This document shows, piece after piece, positions 22,283-33,128 of a DNA stretch of 64,000 bases (within the stretch, counting starts at the first letter, position 1; each line of letters opens with the position of its first letter). The stretch is from the NCBI GenBank assembly GCA_949128115.1, contig OX421961.1:126421050-126485049 (forward strand). Direction: 5' to 3'. This stretch comes from Anaspis maculata. Lineage: Eukaryota; Arthropoda; Insecta; Coleoptera; Scraptiidae. The notes below the pieces were generated by a model that was given only the letters and a program-made list of their open reading frames with translations, made no database searches and was not told the DNA's origin. The position numbers and the translations under genes are program-made.

Positions 22283-24471
22283 TAGTCCGGACGTTAGGGG
22301 AAACCACCCTGCATTTTAGGGTTAAAACATGCCAGTTAGTATAGTTGTTCCATGAACTATAATCTTCCGATTCAGAAGTGTAGACATCAGCAGCAGACGT
22401 GCAGGCTCTGTGTGCAGAGTGAAGAAGGAAAAAGAAGAAGGAAAAATGATAACTCATAAACCGAAAGAGGTAGAGTCGTCTAAATCGGTATTTATATCTC
22501 GATGTTCATGGAAATGAAATTACATTAAACCATTTTCAAGTATCCCGAAGCATTTCTGAAATATTCTGGAACACTCGTTTTTTTTCATAAAAATTTAATT
22601 TTTGGGTGAATCAGTGAATTTTAAAAGTATAAAAGTGAAACTTGGTAGTTCTTCATTTAGTGATGTGATCAATTGAAAATAATCGGTAGCCAGTGCCTAG
22701 GCCTGCTATTTCCAGAAAAAAGACATTCAACTTTTTTTCCTCTTCCCGGCAGCCATTTGCGTTAACTATTTGCACAATAATCAAGGGAGTGACTAGCAAT
22801 TATAAAGTTGGTGAGGTACAACCATTTTATCCAAAAAAAAGTAACATCAACATTAGAAACTGCCTTCTTGTAGAATAAACATTGTCATTCGAGTTGTTCA
22901 TGATTTTACAGACTTTCTTTGCTCATGATGGCTAATGTGGTTATTGAAAGGAAAAATTACGTTAGGCATTCTTACGCCTCACATTTTGTCAAGTCGGTCA
23001 CAAAAATTTATCATCGTCAGTGTAGACGTTTGTCTCAGACAGCTGATCAAACAAAAGATATACCATTTTTGTGCGAAAATTGCTAAAATATATAAGGTTT
23101 CGTCGTCATCGAATGCGTCTTGAGGAAAATCTATTGCCTCGAGAGGTACGGATTAGCATGCAAATAATTTGATGCAATCTGGTGTTAACAGTGATGCTAA
23201 GAAAAATTGGTCAGATGTGTCTAGCTGTCCCATAAAAGACGAGGAAGATGTGGAAAGCGTGGAAAAATGCAATATTAGCTATATTTGGACCTCGATCCGA
23301 ACAGTAGGCGAAAAGCACCCTGCTCTGTATGGTTAGAACATGCCACTTGGCACAGTGACTGTTTGAACCATACTCTTTCAATTTAGAAGTGTAGCCATCA
23401 GCGCCAACCCTACAGTCCCTGTATATGGAGAGAAGAAGTGGAAAAACCACGAAAAGTTGTTGCTCAAAAACCGAAAAAAAACGGAGTCTTATCGTCCTTT
23501 CTGCGTCGTTTGAAATGATCTTACCAAAGTTGCGTATAGCATTGCAGTTAACAATGTCAACACCAAGTCCTATAAGATTATTTCCAGGTGAAATTAAACA
23601 TTTTGCGGCAATATACTCTCTCCAAGAAGCATTCGATCGCAGCGGAACCGTTTTAATTTCTGCAATTTCCAGACAAAAATCGTACATCTTTTGTTTGATC
23701 AGCTGCCGGAGACAAACGTCTTCACTGATAATGAAAAATGTATGTGGCTGACTTGACAAAATTTGAGGCATTGGAATGCCGAATGTAGTTCTTCTTTTCA
23801 ATAACGACATTAGCTATCACGAGCAAAGGAAGTCTGTTAAACCAAAAGCAATTCGAATGACAATGTTTATCCTACAAGAAGGCAGTTACCAATGTCGAGG
23901 TTACTTTTTTGTGGTAGAATGGTTGTACTCCACCAACTTTATAACAACCAGTCACTTTCTTAATTATTCTGCAAATAGTTAACGCAAGATGGCTGCTGGG
24001 AAGAGGAAAAAAGTTGAATGTCTTTTTTCTGGAAATAGTAGGACTAGGCACTGGCTACCGATCTTTTTCAACTGATTATATCACTGAATGGAGAACTACC
24101 GAGTTGCACTCTTATACTTTGAAAACTCACTGATTTATTTAAAAATTCAATTTTTATGAAAGAAAACGAGTTTTTCAGGATATTTCAGGAATGCTTCAGG
24201 ATATTTGAAAATGGTTTGATGGAATTTCATTGGCATGGACATCGGGATATATATGCCGATTTACACGACTCGATCTCTTTTGGTTTATGAGTTACCACGT
24301 TTCCTTCTTCCTTTTCCTTCTTCACTCTGTACAGAGAGTCTGCACGTCTGCCGCTGATGTCTACACTTCTGAATCGGAAGATTATGGTTCATGCAACAAC
24401 TATACCAAGAGGCATGTTTTAACCCCAAAATGCAGAGTCCACCCATATTTTAGCGCCTAACGTCCGGACTA
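22283..24471. mobile_element. 2.19-kb palindromic element with TTA target duplication
   Basis: Termini TAGTCCGGACGTTAGG (22283) and CCTAACGTCCGGACTA (ending 24471) are inverted copies. The flanks repeat TTA at 22280-22282 and 24472-24474. Tandem units on both sides show the empty site, CATTAGTGGAACG-like, confirming insertion. Arms extend about 880 bp each: GAAGTGTAGACATCAGCAGC near 22374 pairs with GCCGCTGATGTCTACACTTC near 24350. The centre is near 23160-23590. The 199-codon minus frame at 23211-23810 straddles the arm and centre and has no recognisable domain. TTA duplication is compatible with PIF/Harbinger. Confidence 0.78.
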
Positions 24472-24560
24472 TTAGTGGAACGATTGTCATGAAACGTGAA
24501 ACTTACTCTTGTCTCGTATGAACATTTAATTTTCAAGCTGGACTTCATTCCTATCAATGA

Positions 24561-26659
24561 CAGACCTGGCACTAAGAAAATGCGCTATTGAGATTCACGC
24601 ACGTGAGGGCATATTCACTTGTTTCAATTCTACGGGATAACAAGTACCCTTTACTTCAATATCATAAATAATTTCGATTTGCGACAGCGTTACTTGGCTC
24701 ACTATGTATACGCATGTTTACCAATCTCTAAATGTGGGCGTGAGACGTGGAACTATAAGCCCTGACCATCAAGGGCTTTGCAGGACTGTTGGTCTTCCGA
24801 TTCACCTGGGTAGATGTAGTGGGTGCTTTGGCGAGCGTAAATTACGGCCGATGCTGTGTCACGAACAGCATTAGTGTGCATTAAATTTCCACGGTCCGAC
24901 TAGCACGACATGTTGCAGCGTGTCCTGCGAAAGGCCATTAAGGAATCTCTTTCGCGTTAGGAAAGTCCGAAGTGGGTACACGTGCGGAAAAAGTTTTTTG
25001 CTCAAGTCCTTATCCCTGTCCTGAGCTTACTTTAAAAAAAAAGCGTCTTTGTTATTCCAAGCAGGACCGAGTATTTGCAATTTGGGCACCCACGGGTCAA
25101 CCTCGCGCCCGAAAGAAACCAAACTTACCTGACTCGTATGTATGCTAATCTCGGCAAACACTAAAACACAGAGGGCATTGACAAAGATCAATAGAGTCTC
25201 TCGGCAAACACGATGAATGAACGTCGAATACAGAATGCTTGCGGGAGTACTAGTACAAACGCAACTTCAAAGCTCCACCCTGTTTTACAAAGGGCCCGGG
25301 ACAACTTCAAAGCCCATCGGGAAAGATCCCCTTTCTTCGAAAGCGTGTAACATTGCACTTTGATTGCGGTTTTAACTTGCAAGGGTACCAAGTATAGTCA
25401 ACCGCTTTTTTCGCAGAAACAAATACCGAAAACACTTCTCGACATCCTCGCGAGTAACATTAGCGAAAGCTTTTCATTTCGAATTCCTTGCCGAATCCAA
25501 TTACGCAATGCGTACAGCGCGATCCTTTAGGCGATTATCTTCCACTCAAGAACATTATTTTTATGATGCACAAGGCACGCAATGGTTCAATTAAAAGTTC
25601 ACGCCAGATTTTATCTGTCGCGAATCATCGCGAGCGGTGGCTCTCGCATCAGCTGAATGTCTGTTGCTTTGCGGATATTACTTGGGCATTTAATTAGCTG
25701 AAAGCTCTGGAATCTGATGAAAGTCTAGATTTTTTTCTTGGAATAATGCGATTTTTCGTATGGTAATGGCGGCAGCTTGGAGTTTCGACACACGTACCTA
25801 CCCAAATTAAATACTTGAATGCTCTAAAAAAAAAAAAATGGGGTTTGGTGGAGCGATAAGAGCTTTCTGCGTTGGGAATATATCCCCGGCGGTTTTCCGG
25901 CAGCTCGAAAGCGCGCGCGAGCTTTTCCCTCTAAATCTTGTAGGCATCAAGTCCGTATCACGGATAAATCCGGTGCTTATTGTGTTCTGGAATTCGATCG
26001 GCATGTTGTGGCGAATATGCCATTATTGTTGGGTCTCTCTACGCTCTTTAGGCTGCATGGAGGCAAAAATGATTTCAGTTTGAAGCCATAACGCAGAAGC
26101 AAGAGCGCAGGTTTTTTTTTGAGGGGGGGGGGGATTTACGTACTAATTTTGCATTGTCATAGGAGAGGAGACACATCCACCATGTCGCACATGGTGCGTA
26201 GCTCTAGAGCAGGATGATGGTTTTATACTAGGCTTTATTGTCAAAGGAATGATAATCTTCAGGTAAAAGCAACAACTCACAATTTATTTGATATTGTACA
26301 CAGAAAACACAGATCAGGCTCGAAATGCTTTGGTTCATCTTGGGTTTCCTATTCCCATGGACACTGCCCTGTGGGATTACCAAGATGACGGCTGCTGATG
26401 ATCGAGTTGAATCAATAATTAAGCTTTTCCACTGACATCAAAGCAGAATTGCAATACGTACCTACTAAATAATGTTCGGGAGCAATCAAAGCACAGAAGA
26501 GGCACAGGTAGATCGATAACGTATGTAACAAAAGTTCCCGGAAAAATTTCGAGGAACTCTTATATATTGCAGGAATAATATAATTTCAAAAAAAGTTTCA
26601 ACATCTCAATCTTACAGCTATAAATTTGATGAAGGGATCCATTTTTCTCGTAGAGGAGA
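24561..26659. other. No supported gene
   Basis: No gene recognised. A G-run (GAGGGGGGGGGGG) follows a T-run near 26110-26135. The open frames here are short and featureless. Confidence 0.35.
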
Positions 26660-28080
26660 TGTATATTATAACTTGCAAATAAGGTAGTCTTCTCCTCTTA
26701 TTTTTTTAACTTGTTTACTGCAGTTTCAGTTTTATAAATGTAATGTAAAATCCATTTTCATGACACATAGAATTGGAACGTTATGTGCAATTGACATCAA
26801 CAGGTGGAAACAATAGTTATAATCAAAATAACGTATTTGATTGATCCACTAATAATTTGTGTTGCATTTGTATTCGCTGTATTAACACTACACAATTTCT
26901 TGTACAACTTCCTGTACAACTGTCAGTTAAACAATCAAGTTCATTGTTTTTCGACACTATCTTGGCAGATTGTACAATAAATTGTACAAGAAATTGTGTA
27001 GTGTAATACAGCTATAAGATTCAAGACGGAGGAGAGTCACAGAATTGGGAGTGAAGATGGTATCATATGGATGTTTTCAAACTGAACTTGATCATTTGAA
27101 AAACAATCTGAATTTTGAAAATGTTGTTTTTTGATTTTTAAGATTTCTGAAAATTCGATTATTGATTTATTCTGAAGCTTTAGGATAGGTTTTATACAAT
27201 TTGGTAAAAAGTCATGGGTTTCATCGGCTACATGTCTGGTGACTTTATATCTATTGACCAGAGTTTTCGTTTGTGTTCATTAAATCTAATTTTGGAAGAT
27301 CTTATTGTCCTGTCAATGTACCTATACTTTTCCACAGGAGCATGTTAATTTGTACATTCCACTATTGTCAAGTGGACTGATTAGATCTTTTGTTTTAACA
27401 AAATATGAACTCAAAGTGAAAGGACTTTTGAACCTGATATCGAAACGAAGTGGTTTTAGAATGCGAGATATTGATGTGAAAATATTTCCAAAATAAGATA
27501 AAGAAATATACTGTTTTGGTTCTTGTCCAGATGTCAAACTAAAATTCTTATTCATGTGATGTTTGGAAAGTTTTTTATTATAAAAGGAATCAAAAACAGA
27601 TGAAGGAAACTAATTGTTTATTGCAATTTGTTTAATGATGTTGAGTTCAACTGAGAAATCCTCAGGTGAGAGTGGTGTATTGAGAAGACGATTAATGTAA
27701 CTATGTAGAGATGATTTGTGTGTATGGTGGTGACATGAATCGTAGGGTATTAGGGTATATTGTCTGTAGTTGTGATTTTTCTATAAATTTTGAAAGTGTG
27801 TTTGTGATTAATTATAGAAATATATAAGTCAAGGAAAGGAATGCTATTATCAACACTAATTTCTAAAGTAAAAGTAATGTTGATATGTACAGAATTTATA
27901 AAATTCAAAAACTTACTCAAATCGGATTGCGTACCTTCAAATAAACAAATAAAATCATCAACATACCTATACCAATAAATGACGTGAGTTTGAAAAAGGT
28001 CATTTGTAGAAATATGAGTTTTTTCTAACCATGTCATAAAAACTGCAGCTAAAAGTGGAGATAATGGTGAACCCATACTC
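26660..28080 (-). pseudogene. Penelope-like retroelement, inverted 5'-truncated copy
   Basis: On the minus strand the sequence carries the C-terminal half of a reverse transcriptase and part of a GIY-YIG endonuclease. The RT part (27750-28082) begins at SMGSPLSP and includes the catalytic YVDD motif (YRYVDDFICLF) and the downstream IPFLDLYI. The endonuclease part (27322-27555) reaches SGMYKLTCSCGKV and then loses frame where GIY-YIG should continue (near 27320). It is a near-mirror copy of 28081-30830 and is truncated inside the RT. Inverted partial dimers are common for Penelope-like elements. Its 3' tail is interrupted by a MITE at 26873-27012. Confidence 0.8.
26873..27012. mobile_element. 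MITE, ACACTACACAATTTCTTG family, copy 1
   Basis: Inverted arms CTACACAATTTCTTGTACAA and TTGTACAAGAAATTGTGTAG lie within an outer GCTGTATTA / TAATACAGC pair, flanked by TA (26871-26872 and 27013-27014). The mirror Penelope-like copy has the uninterrupted sequence at about 30595-30605, giving a direct empty-site proof of the boundaries and the TA duplication. Related copies are at 43790-43929 and 61888-62042. Confidence 0.85.
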
Positions 28081-28648
28081 AATTCTTCAAGAAATGAGTC
28101 TTACAAAAATATTCGTAATTTACAAGAATTCATTTTGAACAACAATTTAATAGTGTCAAAGGCAGACAAAGGTAACACTATACTCGTAGTGGTAATAAAC
28201 AAAGATGATTAGATTTCAAAAACAGAGAATCTCCTTAATACAACTGCATTTGAAATTTCACCAAAAGACCCTACCAAAGTTCCTAGACTTTATTCTCTCC
28301 CAAAGATTCATAAAAAAGATATATCTATTCGTCCAATCGTATCTTTGATTAACTCACCAAGATACCTAATATCTAAAAGAGTCAATCAAATTTTGATGTC
28401 ACATATTGATTTGACTTCCCCTTTCAGAATAACAAACTCAAATAATCTCATTTCTAATATAATACCAATTGATGTTCAAAAAGAAGATAGTTTTTAGTAT
28501 CTTTTGACGTAGTAAATTTATTCCCTTCTGTTCCTGTCAAAGAAACTTTACAATTAGTCAAAAAATTATTATTCAACTCCAACTTGAATGATTAAAACTC
28601 TAATAACATTTTCAGCATGTTAAATACTTGCATCAAACAAAACTACTT

Positions 28649-28957
28649 TGTAAAAGTCTCTTTACGGGCTCGTTCCCGCCAAAGAGCTTTTGTTGTGTGG
28701 AAAGGACGGGTTTGCGAACACTTGCAGTTGTTTTAGGTGTTTTATTCACTACTCACTACTAACTAGGTACTGTTGATACAATTACTCATAATTACTAAGT
28801 AGGTACAAACAAAGAAAAACAATAAATGAGCGGAGCTCTAGCAAAACGCCGCAGGCTCACGCGAAGAGTCTAGTACCACCCCTTCGGCCGGCGCGCTCGC
28901 GACACACCCGACTCTAACCGAACATGGCGAGTCACAAAACACTACACTCGCGCTACA
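28649..28957. mobile_element. Solo LTR, 309 bp, in Penelope-like RT
   Basis: The segment starts TGTAAAAGTC and ends CGCGCTACA (TG...CA), with 4-bp direct repeats ACTT at 28645-28648 and 28958-28961. Deleting it and one ACTT rejoins the RT frame between CIKQNY and KFNDKIYLQK. It is GC-richer than the surroundings and holds an AATAAA at about 28820. The family is unknown; it is unlike the gypsy LTR at 51.3 kb. Open frames starting inside it are artefacts. Confidence 0.82.
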
Positions 28958-29237
28958 ACTTCAAATTCAATGACAAAATCTATTTACAAAAGTCTGGCTT
29001 GAGTATGGGTTCACCATTATCTCCACTTTCAGCTGAAGTTTTTATGACATGGTTAGAAAAAACTCATATTTCTACAAATGACTTTTTTAAAACTCACGTC
29101 ATTTATTGGTATAGGTTTGTTGATGATATTATTTGTTTATTCGAAGGTACGCAATCCGATTACAGAAAGTTTTTGAATTTTATAAATTCTGTACATATCA
29201 ACATTACTTTTACTTTGGAAATTAGTGTTGATAATAG

Positions 29238-29762
29238 TGTTACGAGCGGCGATCTCGTACATATAGGTTAACACTCGATGTTTCTGGATCTTTCCTCCAT
29301 TAGATCGCAGTGTAGAAGTCTGGAGCGATCTCGTGCATTCCAGAGCGTTCGTGTATGTGAACCCAATGGAAACTCGAACGTTCGATCAAGGCACATCAGT
29401 CCACTTTGGCGGAGGCGCAGATTCCAGAACACATGGAAAGCATACGGGTAACGTGTGCGATTATTCAGGAATGATCTAGAAACCGCATATGCCAGACCAC
29501 CATGGAATTTGCTGGAAGCAGACAGAAACTTCGGGAACATTATTCGGAGGCCTTATATAAGGCGTCAGCCGGCAGCTCGCGGCAGTATTGAATTGGAATG
29601 CGAAGGGATAACAAGTGCGAAACAAGCGAAGTACCTGCGATATAATTCCAAGCGTGAATAATTGTTGGTGTATTGATTGTAGTAGTACGCAGAAATAAAC
29701 AGTGTTTGTTTAAAAACAATCGTCTCAATTATATTCGAACCCGTACGCGAAATATCGTAACA
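29238..29762 (+). mobile_element. Solo gypsy LTR, 525 bp, in Penelope-like RT
   Basis: It begins TGTTACGAGCGG and ends AATATCGTAACA, with 4-bp direct repeats ATAG at 29234-29237 and 29763-29766. It is the same LTR family as the full element at 51273-57621, in the opposite window orientation, but clearly diverged, so it is an older insertion that lost its interior by LTR-LTR recombination. It carries a TATATAAGG promoter-like box near 29554 and AATAAA near 29694. Removal rejoins the RT between EISVDNS and IPFLDL. Confidence 0.88.
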
Positions 29763-30830
29763 ATAGCATTCCTTTCCTTGACTTATAATTTCTATAATTA
29801 ATCACAAACACACTTTCAAAATTTATAGAAAAACCACAACTACAGACACTATAATACCCTACGATTCATGTCACCACCATACACACAAATTTTCATCTCT
29901 ACATAGTTACATTCATCGTCTTCTCAATACACCACTCTCACCTGAGGATTTCTCAGTTGAGCTCAACATCATTCAACAAATTGCAATAAACAATGAGTTT
30001 TCTTTATCTGTTTTTGATTCTTTTTATATTAAAAAACTTAACAAACATCACATAAATGAGAATTTTAGTTTGACATCTGGACAAGAACCAAAACAGTATA
30101 TTTCTTCATCTTATTTTGGAAATATTTCCACATCAATATCTCGCATTCTAAATATTGGTTTCAATATCAGCTTCAAAAGTCCTTTAACTTTGAGCTCATA
30201 TTTTGTTAAAACAAAAAATCTTATCAGTCCACTTGACACTAGTGGAGTGTACAAATTAACATGCTCCTGTGGAAAAGTATACATTGGCAGGACAATAAGA
30301 TTATTGGCAGACAAAATTAGAATTAATGAACACAAACGAGAGCTCTGGTCAATATATATAAAGTCAAATTTCACCAGACATGTAGTCGATGAAACCCATG
30401 ACTTTTTACCAAATTGTATAAAACCTATCCTAAAGCTTCAGAATGAATCAATAATCGAATTTTCAGAAATCTCAGAAATCAAAAAACAACACTTCCAAAA
30501 TTCAGATTGTTTTTTAAATGATAAAGTTCAGTTTGACAACATCCATATAATACCATCTTTAGTCCCAATTCTGTGACCCTCCTTCGTCTTGAATCTTATA
30601 CAAATGCAACACAAATTATTAGTGGATCAATCAAATATGTTATTTTAATTACTACTATTGTTACCACCTGTTGATGTCAATTGCACATAACGTTTAAATT
30701 CTATGTGTCAAATTTTGTACTTATATTTTTGAAAATAGCTTTTATATTACATTTATAAAGCTGCAACTGCAGTGAACAAGTTGAAGAAGTGGAGAAGACT
30801 ACCTTATTCACACGTTACATCTATAGTTAT

Positions 30831-31129
30831 TAAAAAACATAAGTCATGGAATTGATAAAAGTCCATTGTCTTCGATGGCCCGCAGTTTGGTCTTAACTTG
30901 TCACGGCTTTCGCCTTGAATTTTACCTCATTTGAGCAGTTCTCTACATTCTTGGTGTAAAACCCATCGTTCCTCTTCATTTCACGGTTCCCGAGGGTGAA
31001 ATATTTTTCGTCGTCCATTATCTACAAAAATTACCTTATTTTTGGTGAAGTGCAGGCCCCTTAGTGCACGACAGCAGGTATTCTCTGCAATTGAGCTGCC
31101 GCGTATTTTGGGCATTTACGTCTTTTACT
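30831..31129. other. No recognisable feature
   Basis: Nothing recognised between the Penelope-like tail and the next inverted repeat. Confidence 0.35.
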
Positions 31130-32360
31130 ATAAGATAAGCCTTCACTACGCAATGGGAGGCATTCTCGCAAACGCATTCCAGAGGGCGCGACATAGGCTT
31201 GGGACCAAATGTCAACGTCATGTCAACGTCAAGTCCAAGGTCAAACTTGCAGTTGTCATTGCTTGTCAGAGCGAAACCTAACCTATCTTTATTGTTTATT
31301 GTCGTCGCATGACTCGCATGGTGTTGGTGTCACTGGTACTGGGTGCTTGTCGTTTGAAAGGCAGGGCAAATGCGAGCGAAGCAACGCCGTCTGGCGGTTC
31401 GTGCGAGACAAAATCCCGGCCGGTGAGACGATAAATGCAACCCACAGTGGTCCCAAGCTATCATAGTTAAGCAGGGCTCCGTTTAACTTCGGGTAAGTTT
31501 AGTTTGACTGCCCAAGGCAAAAATTCATTTTTGTTTACTACTATGGACCCGAGGGGCTCCATATGGTGTCTACTGAAGATGCAAAGGGATGCTCTGAATA
31601 AGCCACTCCTGCTTCATCCTAGCACATGGATAACGGAGAGAGAAATCAGACTATACTGTACGAGAACAGGAGGACATTTCGGTATCACCAATACAAGAGT
31701 CCTTCAAAATTTTGTAGCTGTGTGGAAAACTCTGTAAAGTGATGGTTTGAGTTATTGTAATAATGTGAAATGCCCTGACTGATTATAAAGAACTGTATTT
31801 CATGTGTATAATTTTCGTATACTACGCACAACGCTGTGAACATAATAACTTAACTGAACAAGTTCAAAACTTCAACATAGAACCAACATAACCTAGATCC
31901 CTTCATGCAGCTCAGCAATGTCAATGTTTTTCGATGATTCCTGTCTCCATCTGTCTGGTAGAATGGAGCAGGAAGGGCTTATTCAGAGCATCTATTTACC
32001 TCTCCAGAGTACCATACCGGGCCCGGGTCTACGATAAAGTGAATGAAAATGTATTTTTTTCTTCGGTAGTCAAACTGAGCTTACCCGGAGTTTGGGGCCG
32101 CGTCCTGACCCTCGTCGCAAGAGCCTACGGCATCCTCATGAACGATTCAACGATACGACTCAAAAATCCCAATTCATGTTCACGGTGACATTTCTAAATA
32201 TTTGACGTTTATTGATTTGACGATTTGACACAACGCGCTTGTTTATGCAACCTAGGCGAGATAAAATCCCTAGAGGTCCCAACCAACTGCAGCGCCTCCT
32301 GGCGGGAGCATAATCGTCCATGCCTCCCATTCCCGATGCACAATCGTGTAAGAAACGTGA
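31130..32360. mobile_element. Fold-back / inverted-repeat element, ~1.2 kb, diverged
   Basis: Left-arm words recur inverted on the right: CAATGGGAGGCATTCTCG (about 31152) against CATGCCTCCCATTCCCG (about 32320), GAGACAAAATCCCGG (about 31405) against GAGATAAAATCCCTAG (about 32258, inverted context), and GATGCTCTGAATAAGCC (about 31588) against GGCTTATTCAGAGCATC (about 31976). The centre is near 31780. Pairing is weaker than in the other palindromes and the ends are not exact. No coding frame is supported. Confidence 0.5.
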
Positions 32361-32518
32361 AAGCGCCGTCCAAATCTTTGAATTGACTTCTACACCTGGT
32401 CTGCTGCTCCTCTTACCAGCCTGGCGTAATTTTCTGCAGTCAAAGCTTTGGACTTCCACTTTTTGGCAAGTTGAGACATGGCATTCCTTCCTCACACTCA
32501 CTTATCGTACGATAAATA

Positions 32519-33128
32519 ACACAGGTCAACAAAGTGAAAAAAAAATTTTGTGCCTGGGTTTATTTTATGATTTTATTGAATGTCATGAGTCAATATAATG
32601 AAAAAATACCCACATTCTCATTAAAGTTTGCTTTTGTAATATTGGTACTGATAAAACAGATTTCATATCATGAATAAAAACAGAAAATCAGTTTATAGGG
32701 AGACGGAGGGAAGTTCTGACGTTCATGTTTCATCTACATTAGAGTCTAAAGTGCTCTGGAGTCGCAAAAACGATAGTTAAGTGTTTTATTTGACGTTTGT
32801 AGGAAATTAAAAATGCCGAAAAAAATGAAAAAATGTTGAAGTTCTCATGATCATAATAGGAAGAGTCAAGGACTTCATTTCTGTTTTTTTTAATATTTTA
32901 TATTAATTTTGTGTTGAAGTCGAGGTTAAAGTTGAAAGAAGGAGCAAAAAAAAATTTTTTTCAATTTTTTTAAACAAGTGAATTATCAAAATCGACATTT
33001 CCATAAAATTTTAAATATGTCAAAAGCAAACTTTTTCATGGGATATTATTTTTTTTCAGGTTAATTTGACTCAAGCTACAGAAATTTGGTATACTTATCC
33101 CAGGCACAAAATTGGTGTTGACCTGTGT
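32519..33128. mobile_element. Inverted-repeat element with ACACAGGTCAAC ends, 610 bp
   Basis: ACACAGGTCAACAAAGTG at 32519 and GTTGACCTGTGT ending at 33128 are inverted, followed inward by TTTTGTGCCTGGG against CCCAGGCACAAAA. Arms extend at least 60 bp (ATGAGTCAATATAATG against a diverged AATTTGACTCAAG). The interior is AT-rich and non-coding. Confidence 0.65.

Larger units (their letters stand above)
28081..30830 (+). pseudogene. Penelope-like retroelement, longer copy (RT + GIY-YIG)
   Basis: The plus-strand copy retains RT motifs in order: SKADKGNTILVV (about 28155), PRLYSLPKIHK with RPIVS (about 28280-28345), SFDVVNLFPSVP (about 28503), GLSMGSPLSPL (about 28995) and YRFVDDIICLF (about 29110). 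The last frame (30070-30576) contains a GIY-YIG endonuclease start, GVYKLTCSCGKVYIGRT. RT followed by GIY-YIG defines Penelope-like elements. Breaks: a stop after VVVINKDD (about 28208), a frame change near 28490, and two solo LTRs (28649-28957, 29238-29762). The 3' tail to about 30830 matches the inverted copy. It is dead. Confidence 0.88.

Noticed and set aside
23211..23810. 199-codon minus-strand open frame inside the 2.19-kb palindrome
   Set aside because: It spans arm and centre of a fold-back element, partial mirror frames exist in the other arm, and no known domain is visible.
28861..29271. Plus-strand protein start MASHKTLHSRYNF leading into the RT
   Set aside because: The first codons lie inside the 309-bp solo LTR; the apparent ATG start is created by that insertion.
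31430..31500. 5S rRNA-like words (TAGTTAAGCAGGGCTCCG)
   Set aside because: Only a short stretch resembles 5S rRNA, the rest does not fit, and it lies within a diverged inverted repeat.
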